Shown piece by piece: positions 6,674-11,204 of a stretch of DNA of 11,204 bases. The stretch comes from Sedimentibacter sp. Lineage in GTDB: Bacteria; Bacillota; Clostridia; Tissierellales; Sedimentibacteraceae. A model generated the notes under the pieces. It saw only the letters and a program-made list of their open reading frames with translations. It had not been told where the DNA came from and did not search any database. The stretch covers positions 1-11,204 of the forward strand of contig JAQSYS010000032.1 in the NCBI GenBank assembly GCA_029256005.1, read 5' to 3'. Both the position numbers and the translations under genes were made by a program. The first letter of the stretch is position 1. Each line of letters begins with the position of its first letter.

Positions 6674-7594
6674 CTACCTTCCTGCAATTCTAATACGTGG
6701 GTCAATCATGCCATATAAAATATCAACTATCATATTTGCAATAACTAGAAAAGCGCCATAAAATACAGTCATTCCAAGTATGAGAGTATAATCTAAATTC
6801 TGTACACTTTGAACGTAATATTTTCCCATACCTGGTATAGCAAATATTGACTCTATAACAAATGTTCCGGTAAGTACACTAGCCACTGTAGGGCCTAACA
6901 CTGTAACAACAGGCATGATAGCATTTCTAATTTGATGTTTATATGTAATTCTGAATTTTGATATACCTTTTGATTTAGCAGTCTTGATGTAATCTTGCTG
7001 TACAACCTCTAACATACTAGCTCTCATTAATCTGGAAACCATCGCTAAAGTATAGAATCCCAAAGCTATAGAAGGTAACACTGTATATTCAAGTCCTTTG
7101 TATTGTGCAACAGGAAACATTCCCCATTTTATTCCAAAGAAATATTGTAACAATCCACCTATGATAAAGTCTGGTACAGAGGTTCCTATTATCGCTATAA
7201 TTATACTGACATAATCTAATGATTTACCTCTGTTAAGTGCTGCAATCAATCCTAATACTATTCCCAAAGAAATTGAAATAGACAAACCTCGCATTCCTAG
7301 GTCAAATGAATAGGGAAATGAATCTGCTATAATTGAATTAACAGATTGATTTACATATTTCATAGAATAACCAAAGTCGCCTATCAACAAATTTTTTATG
7401 TATGTTATATATTGAATTATTAATGGTTTATCGAAACCATAGTACCTTTCAAGATTTAATCTAATTTCCGGTGTTAATTTGTCACTAGAGAAAGGATCAC
7501 CCGGCATAAGCCTAACTAAAATAAAAACTATAGTAACTAGCACTAATATAGTTAATAAAGAAATAAAAAGTCTTTTAAGTATATACTTAAACAT
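6674..7594 (-). CDS. oppB: Oligopeptide ABC transporter permease OppB
   Basis: This 306-residue permease is the partner of OppC. It opens with a first membrane helix (about 9-28) and the conserved LVRLMPGDPF (26-35). The EAA loop is DYIKTAKSKGISKFRI (201-216), and the protein ends with the typical DPRIR motif. The start at 7594 has GAGGTG upstream and lies 24 nt after the peptidase stop, so the two are almost certainly co-transcribed. The order oppB-oppC-oppD-oppF is the standard one for this family; what differs is the peptidase gene between oppA and oppB. Confidence 0.92.
   Translation of the reverse strand: MFKYILKRLFISLLTILVLVTIVFILVRLMPGDPFSSDKLTPEIRLNLERYYGFDKPLIIQYITYIKNLLIGDFGYSMKYVNQSVNSIIADSFPYSFDLGMRGLSISISLGIVLGLIAALNRGKSLDYVSIIIAIIGTSVPDFIIGGLLQYFFGIKWGMFPVAQYKGLEYTVLPSIALGFYTLAMVSRLMRASMLEVVQQDYIKTAKSKGISKFRITYKHQIRNAIMPVVTVLGPTVASVLTGTFVIESIFAIPGMGKYYVQSVQNLDYTLILGMTVFYGAFLVIANMIVDILYGMIDPRIRIAGR
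6677..6683 (-). promoter_or_regulatory. Ribosome binding site for oppC, loosely spaced
   Basis: AGGAAGG ends 13 nt before the oppC ATG at 6663 and runs into the oppB stop codon. The spacing is longer than in the neighbours; a closer AGGTTAG may be used instead. Confidence 0.45.
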
Positions 7595-7618
7595 TTATGA
7601 CACCTCAAATCTTCAAAT

Positions 7619-8680
7619 TTATAGCTCCAAAAGTTCTCTTATAGAGTTTGTAAGACATTCATTTCCATTGTTTGTTATTAATATTTGATCTTCTATTCTT
7701 ACTCCACCCCAATTTGGTATATATATTCCAGGCTCAATTGTTATAACATTATTTTCTTTTAGCACCTCTTTGGATCTCGGTCCCATAAAAGGTATTTCAT
7801 GAACAAACAGGCCTATTCCATGTCCTATCCCACTATAGTGATACTTGAAATACTCAGTATCTTTAATTGCTTGTATTGAAGCTTCATATACATCCGTGGC
7901 TTTAGCACCCGGTATCATAGCTATTTTAGAATCTTCGAGCATTTTAGTTTCCAATGAATATATTTTTTTCTGTTCTTGTGTAGCTTTGCCAACTACAACT
8001 GTTCTGGTCATGTCAGAAAGATATCCATTATATCCACACCCATAGTCCATAAGCACAAAATCACCATATTCTATACTTTTACTAGAAGGAATTCCATGAA
8101 GCAAAGATGTCCTTTTTCCTGAAATTAAAATGTTACCATATGGTTTTGTATCAGCACCTTCCATAACCATATAATGTGAAAGTTTTGAAGCCAACTCCTT
8201 TTCTGTTATACCGATTTTTATATCCTTAATTATTCTTTCAAATGCTCTATCAGCAATTTGACAAGCAACCCTCAAGTTTTGAATTTCACAGTCGTTTTTA
8301 ATGCTTCTAAATTCCTCAACAATACCTGTAACAGCTATTGCCTCTGTGTTAATTAATTTCAAATCTTTATAGATGTTATAGTTTACATAGTCACCTTCAA
8401 AACAAAAGCTTTTCAAATTTAAATTATCTATTATAAGCTTAACCGATTCTGCGATGTTCTTTCCTTTTTCACGCCAATTTATAATCGTATAATTTGGGCA
8501 TTCCATTTCTGCTTGTTCTGTATATCTTGGATCAGTTATAAAGTAGTTTTCTTTTTCTGTTATAAACAAGTAAGCATCATCACTTGTATAATTGCTTACA
8601 TATCTAACATTTTGAGGTTTTGAAACAAAAAAGCCATCGATATTTTTTTCCCTTAAAAAATTAATAATTTTATTTTCCAT
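7619..8680 (-). CDS. M24 metallopeptidase, Xaa-Pro aminopeptidase/dipeptidase-like
   Basis: This 353-residue cytoplasmic enzyme has a creatinase-type N-terminal domain (about 1-125) followed by a pita-bread M24 catalytic domain (about 130-350). All five dinuclear metal ligands are visible: Asp212, Asp223 (YLSDMTRT), His287 (GIGHGIG), Glu316 (TIEPGIY) and Glu330 (RIEDQ), plus conserved His195 and His294. Relatives remove a residue preceding proline (PepP/YpdF type) or split Xaa-Pro dipeptides (PepQ type); I cannot separate these by eye. It has no signal peptide. GGAG lies 7 nt before the ATG. Its position inside an opp operon suggests it processes imported proline-rich peptides. An attenuator-like hairpin separates it from oppA. 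Confidence 0.88.
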   Translation of the reverse strand: MENKIINFLREKNIDGFFVSKPQNVRYVSNYTSDDAYLFITEKENYFITDPRYTEQAEMECPNYTIINWREKGKNIAESVKLIIDNLNLKSFCFEGDYVNYNIYKDLKLINTEAIAVTGIVEEFRSIKNDCEIQNLRVACQIADRAFERIIKDIKIGITEKELASKLSHYMVMEGADTKPYGNILISGKRTSLLHGIPSSKSIEYGDFVLMDYGCGYNGYLSDMTRTVVVGKATQEQKKIYSLETKMLEDSKIAMIPGAKATDVYEASIQAIKDTEYFKYHYSGIGHGIGLFVHEIPFMGPRSKEVLKENNVITIEPGIYIPNWGGVRIEDQILITNNGNECLTNSIRELLEL

Positions 8681-8713
8681 CTTTTAGCTCCATATAAAAT
8701 TTATAATATTGAT

Positions 8714-8746
8714 AAAAAAGATGACTCTGTATGAATCATCTTTTTT
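8714..8746 (-). terminator. Hairpin between oppA and the peptidase gene (attenuator or partial terminator)
   Basis: Perfect 11-bp arms AAAAAAGATGA and TCATCTTTTTT enclose an 11-nt loop, and the downstream arm ends in a T run on the minus strand. It begins 7 nt after the oppA stop. Partial read-through here would yield more binding protein than permease and ATPase, a common arrangement in ABC importer operons; it could also protect the oppA mRNA 3' end. Confidence 0.75.
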
Positions 8747-8752
8747 ATTTTT

Positions 8753-10441
8753 TTATTCAACTATATCAGCAAAAATATAGTCAAAGTTTATTCCTACAAA
8801 ATATGTTTCAAATCCTTTAACCTTAGGGTTTAAAAGCATAGCATTTCTTCTTAATTGTAATGGAATAATACCACCATCTTCAAGTAGCGTTTTTTCAGCA
8901 TTAAATAATGCATCCATTCTTTCCTTTGGATCTGTGTTACTTAAAGCCTCACTTATAAATCCATCATATGCTTCACTTGAGTATGATCCATGGTTATAAG
9001 GCGAACCAGTTGGCCATAATTCCAGGTATGACATAGGGTCTGGATAATCAGGAACCCAACCTGTTACAACCATCTCAAATTCATGTTTTGATTCCATTTC
9101 AAGTCTTTGCTTGTAAGGAACTTGTCTGATATTTATTGTAATTCCTAAAGCGGTTTGTAACTGACTTTGTAATACTTCCGCTTCTATTCTGGTTCTTTCT
9201 TGATCTGTAGTCAGCAATTCAAGTTCAATTTTTAAAGGATCTGTAACTCCTAACTCCTTCATTGCTTCTGCTAAATATTCTTTTGCTTTTTCAGTATCGC
9301 CATTTACAGGAAACGCCTCGTAAGGATACTCTTCACTATAATTTTTTTCAACTCCGTTAACTTGTGGAAGCACGTATCTTGTATTTGGCTGATATAAGCC
9401 TTGACTGCTCAATAATACATAATCTTCTCTGTTTAATGCATAATTCAATGCAAGTCTTAAGTTTCTATTTTCAAGTTCACTTGTGCCGTCCATGTTAAGT
9501 TTAATGAAATCATTAGCACCATCATTATAGTAAATTATCTGATCTTCATAGTTTTTTAACACTTCAGCCGGAACATGTACAAAATCTAGTTCTCCTTCTT
9601 CATACATTGCAAGTGCTGTCATAGGATCTGAAACTGTTAATATATGTACTTCATCTAACTTAATTTCATCCTTATTCCAATAATTAGGATTCTTTTCTAG
9701 GATAATTCTATCTTCATGCTTCCAATCCTTTACTATAAAAGGTCCGCTATATACATTTTTTTCAGCATCAGCTGCATAATCCTTACCGTACTTTTCTACC
9801 ACATCTTGTCTTACTGGACATAATTGAGACATTGATAACATACTTAAAAAGTATCCTGTTGGGTTATTCAACTCTATAGTTAATGTCTTTTCATCCAATG
9901 CTTTAACTCCAAGTTCATCAACTGGCATCTTTCCAGAGTTTATGTCTCCTGCATTTTTTATTAGTGCAGTAACTAAGAATGAATAATCACTTGCTGTAGC
10001 AGGATCTACCAATCTTTTAATTGCATATTCATAGTCTTGTGCTTTTATTGCAACTCCATCAGACCATAATGCATCTCTTAAATGAAATGTATATGTCTTT
10101 CCATCATCTGAAATCTCATATTTTTCAGCCATACCAGGTAGTATTTCCCCTATATGATTTCGCATTAAGCCTTCATATATGTGATACCCTACAGTTGAAC
10201 TAGGTATTGAATTCATTAATTGTGGGTCTAAGGTCGGAGCATCAGCTGTCAATGAATACCTTAAAACTTTTTTTTCTGTTTGCTCACTCGTTGAGACATT
10301 ACTTTGCTCATTATTTACTTCATTACTTGGTTCATTACTTGCTGCTGGTTCACTTTTTTCACCGGGAGTAGAACATGATGTCATGGTAAAGAGCATAACA
10401 AAAATTAGAAATAGTGAAATAATTTTTTTAAACTTAACCAT
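8753..10441 (-). CDS. oppA: Peptide-binding lipoprotein OppA (SBP_bac_5 family)
   Basis: This 562-residue extracellular solute-binding protein is anchored to the membrane by lipid and delivers peptides to OppBCDF. The signal peptide MVKFKK plus a hydrophobic core ends in a TSC lipobox with Cys23 as the lipidation site. Residues 24-57 form a Ser/Asn/Glu-rich linker, then the binding domain starts at about 58 (LRYSL). Family landmarks are the EGLMR segment (90-94), SDDGKTYTFHLRD (111-123) and the peptide-pocket region WVPDYPDPMSYLELW (462-476). Length fits OppA rather than the shorter DppA. The start at 10441 has AAAAGGAGG (10446-10454). It is the first gene of the operon. Which peptides it binds cannot be read from sequence. 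Confidence 0.93.
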   Translation of the reverse strand: MVKFKKIISLFLIFVMLFTMTSCSTPGEKSEPAASNEPSNEVNNEQSNVSTSEQTEKKVLRYSLTADAPTLDPQLMNSIPSSTVGYHIYEGLMRNHIGEILPGMAEKYEISDDGKTYTFHLRDALWSDGVAIKAQDYEYAIKRLVDPATASDYSFLVTALIKNAGDINSGKMPVDELGVKALDEKTLTIELNNPTGYFLSMLSMSQLCPVRQDVVEKYGKDYAADAEKNVYSGPFIVKDWKHEDRIILEKNPNYWNKDEIKLDEVHILTVSDPMTALAMYEEGELDFVHVPAEVLKNYEDQIIYYNDGANDFIKLNMDGTSELENRNLRLALNYALNREDYVLLSSQGLYQPNTRYVLPQVNGVEKNYSEEYPYEAFPVNGDTEKAKEYLAEAMKELGVTDPLKIELELLTTDQERTRIEAEVLQSQLQTALGITINIRQVPYKQRLEMESKHEFEMVVTGWVPDYPDPMSYLELWPTGSPYNHGSYSSEAYDGFISEALSNTDPKERMDALFNAEKTLLEDGGIIPLQLRRNAMLLNPKVKGFETYFVGINFDYIFADIVE

Positions 10442-10454
10442 ACGTCCTCCTTTT

Positions 10455-10473
10455 ATCGTTAACAGGTAACGAT
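10455..10473 (-). promoter_or_regulatory. Inverted repeat in the oppA leader
   Basis: ATCGTTA-N5-TAACGAT has perfect 7-bp arms and ends directly before the ribosome binding site. With the candidate -10 at 10486-10491, transcription would start near 10479, so this would be an RNA hairpin at the 5' end of the message or an operator overlapping the start region. Confidence 0.55.
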
Positions 10474-10485
10474 TTCCTTTATAGT

Positions 10486-10516
10486 ATTATATTTATTAAT
10501 GCATAAATCATACCAA
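10486..10516 (-). promoter_or_regulatory. Candidate promoter for the opp operon
   Basis: TTGGTA (10516-10511) and TATAAT (10491-10486) are 19 bp apart, which is long. This is the best pair I see in the 206 bases between the upstream terminator and oppA, but the region is so A+T-rich that other -10 matches exist. Confidence 0.35.
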
Positions 10517-10605
10517 CTATATTTGCATAAAATTTCAATATAAGTATATTTTTGGAATTAACTACTGTATGGTTTTCTGTCATATTATGTACTACTTTTT
10601 ATGCA
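10500..10605. repeat. Three copies of TGCATAAA in the opp promoter region
   Basis: TGCATAAA occurs on the plus strand at 10500-10507 and 10524-10531 and inverted at 10598-10605. The first lies between the candidate -10 and -35, the second just upstream of the -35. This could be a regulator binding pattern; no known box was recognised. The rest of this region shows nothing else I can name. Confidence 0.3.
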
Positions 10606-10647
10606 CTTGTACAATAATATGTATACCACAATATTACTTACAAAAGT

Positions 10648-10681
10648 AAAAAGAAGCTCGCGGGGGGTGAGCTTCTTTTTT
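10648..10681 (-). terminator. Strong Rho-independent terminator after the glycyl radical enzyme gene
   Basis: A 12-bp stem (AAAAAGAAGCTC with GAGCTTCTTTTT) closes a G-rich 9-nt loop, with T tracts on both strands. It lies 13 nt past the stop at 10695 and separates this gene from the opp operon, so the two are not expected to form one transcript. Confidence 0.9.
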
Positions 10682-10694
10682 CAAATCTATATAA

Positions 10695-11204
10695 TTAATT
10701 GAAGGATTGTTCTGTTCGTTCTATTATTTCATCTTGCAATGCCTTTTCAAGATTGTTGAAATGGTCTGAATATCCTGCAACTCTCACAATTAAATCCTTG
10801 TACTCATCAGGATTTTTTTGGGCATCTAATAGTGTGCTTCTGTCTATTACATTAAACTGAATGTGGTGACCACACATTTTAAAGTATGCTCTAACTAATG
10901 CTGACACATTGTCAATACCTTCCTGCCCAGCAATTGATGAAGGAGTAAATTTTTGATTTAAAAGTGTTCCACCAGTAGATGTATGATCCATCTTTGCACA
11001 GGACTTTATAACTGCAGTTGGTCCATTTCTGTCTGCTCCCTTTTCAGGAGATATCCCGTCTGTAACTGGTTTTTCTTTAAGTCGTCCATTTGCTGAAGCA
11101 GTCATTACAGAGCCGAAATAAACATGGCAGGTTGTAGGAAGCATATCAATGTGGTATGTTCCTCCACAAACTGTCTTTCTTCCTCTTATTCTATCTCTAA
11201 CATT
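10695..11204 (-). CDS. Glycyl radical enzyme, C-terminal part (dehydratase branch, possibly hydroxyproline dehydratase)
   Basis: This frame is open to the right edge; the visible 169 residues are the C-terminal end of a protein usually near 800. The internal ATG at 11144 is not the start, since conserved sequence (CGGTYHIDMLPTT) runs through it. The glycyl radical loop is RVAGYSDHF, with the radical Gly 25 residues from the C-terminus, and the C-terminal-domain landmarks ASANGR, GGTLLNQKF and YKDLIVR are present. Such enzymes use a Cys thiyl radical made from the Gly radical, which a radical-SAM activase installs; the Cys loop and activase are out of view. RVAGYS, not PFL-type RVSGYA, points to the dehydratase/decarboxylase branch. 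From memory it most resembles HypD (trans-4-hydroxy-L-proline dehydratase); glycerol dehydratase or another diol dehydratase remains possible. Confidence 0.85.
   Translation of the reverse strand, partial: NVRDRIRGRKTVCGGTYHIDMLPTTCHVYFGSVMTASANGRLKEKPVTDGISPEKGADRNGPTAVIKSCAKMDHTSTGGTLLNQKFTPSSIAGQEGIDNVSALVRAYFKMCGHHIQFNVIDRSTLLDAQKNPDEYKDLIVRVAGYSDHFNNLEKALQDEIIERTEQSFN

Noticed and set aside
6664..6705. Longer OppC start at 6705
   Set aside because: It would overlap the end of oppB by more than 30 bases and adds residues not expected in the family; the ATG at 6663 follows the oppB stop by 10 nt.
10535..10560. CodY-like box upstream of oppA
   Set aside because: The A+T-rich stretch has only loose similarity to AATTTTCWGAAAATT and no clear palindrome, so it is not supported.
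10475..10640. Riboswitch or T-box leader before oppA
   Set aside because: No conserved riboswitch core, T-box sequence or leader terminator is visible; the only terminator belongs to the upstream gene.

Overview
The window is low-GC DNA (about one third G+C by eye) with strong GGAGG ribosome binding sites. It looks like a chromosomal stretch of an anaerobic, amino-acid- or peptide-fermenting Clostridia-type Firmicute. Every gene I can support is on the minus strand, so transcription runs from the right edge to the left edge.

Reading in the direction of transcription: (1) 11204-10695 is the C-terminal end of a glycyl radical enzyme with an RVAGYSDHF radical loop. It most resembles the dehydratase branch, possibly trans-4-hydroxy-L-proline dehydratase, and ends at a strong hairpin terminator. 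(2) 10441-3720 is a six-gene peptide-uptake operon: lipoprotein binding protein (OppA), M24 Xaa-Pro-type peptidase, permeases OppB and OppC, and ATPases OppD and OppF. An attenuator-like hairpin follows oppA, and the later genes are packed at spacings from 24 nt down to a 1-nt overlap. OppA captures peptides, OppBCDF imports them, and the peptidase probably acts on proline- or hydroxyproline-containing peptides in the cytoplasm. (3) 3537-2719 is undecaprenyl-pyrophosphate phosphatase (UppP/BacA) with its own promoter. (4) 2557-4 is a Bce-type antimicrobial-peptide detoxification module: response regulator, short intramembrane-sensing histidine kinase and transporter ATPase. The partner permease (BceB) is expected just beyond the left edge.

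The most interesting unlisted signal is a 78-bp element present twice in the same orientation at about 79% identity (my hand alignment). One copy (798-875) sits directly before bceA, the other (3633-3709) before uppP. Each has a CTTACT-N4-TGTAAG palindrome, a second TGTAAG exactly 20 bp further on, and a -10-like hexamer with no good -35. This fits a binding site and activator-dependent promoter for the BceR-like regulator, placing uppP and the Bce transporter in one bacitracin/lipid-II-cycle regulon. The same DNA can also fold as an AGAAAATG/CATTTTCT hairpin followed by T7, so a terminator reading has to be tested as well.

A second hypothesis is that the glycyl radical enzyme, Opp system and Xaa-Pro peptidase form a collagen-peptide (Pro/Hyp) use locus. 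No RNA genes, insertion sequences or CRISPR arrays are visible, and no stretch longer than 300 bases lacks a gene.
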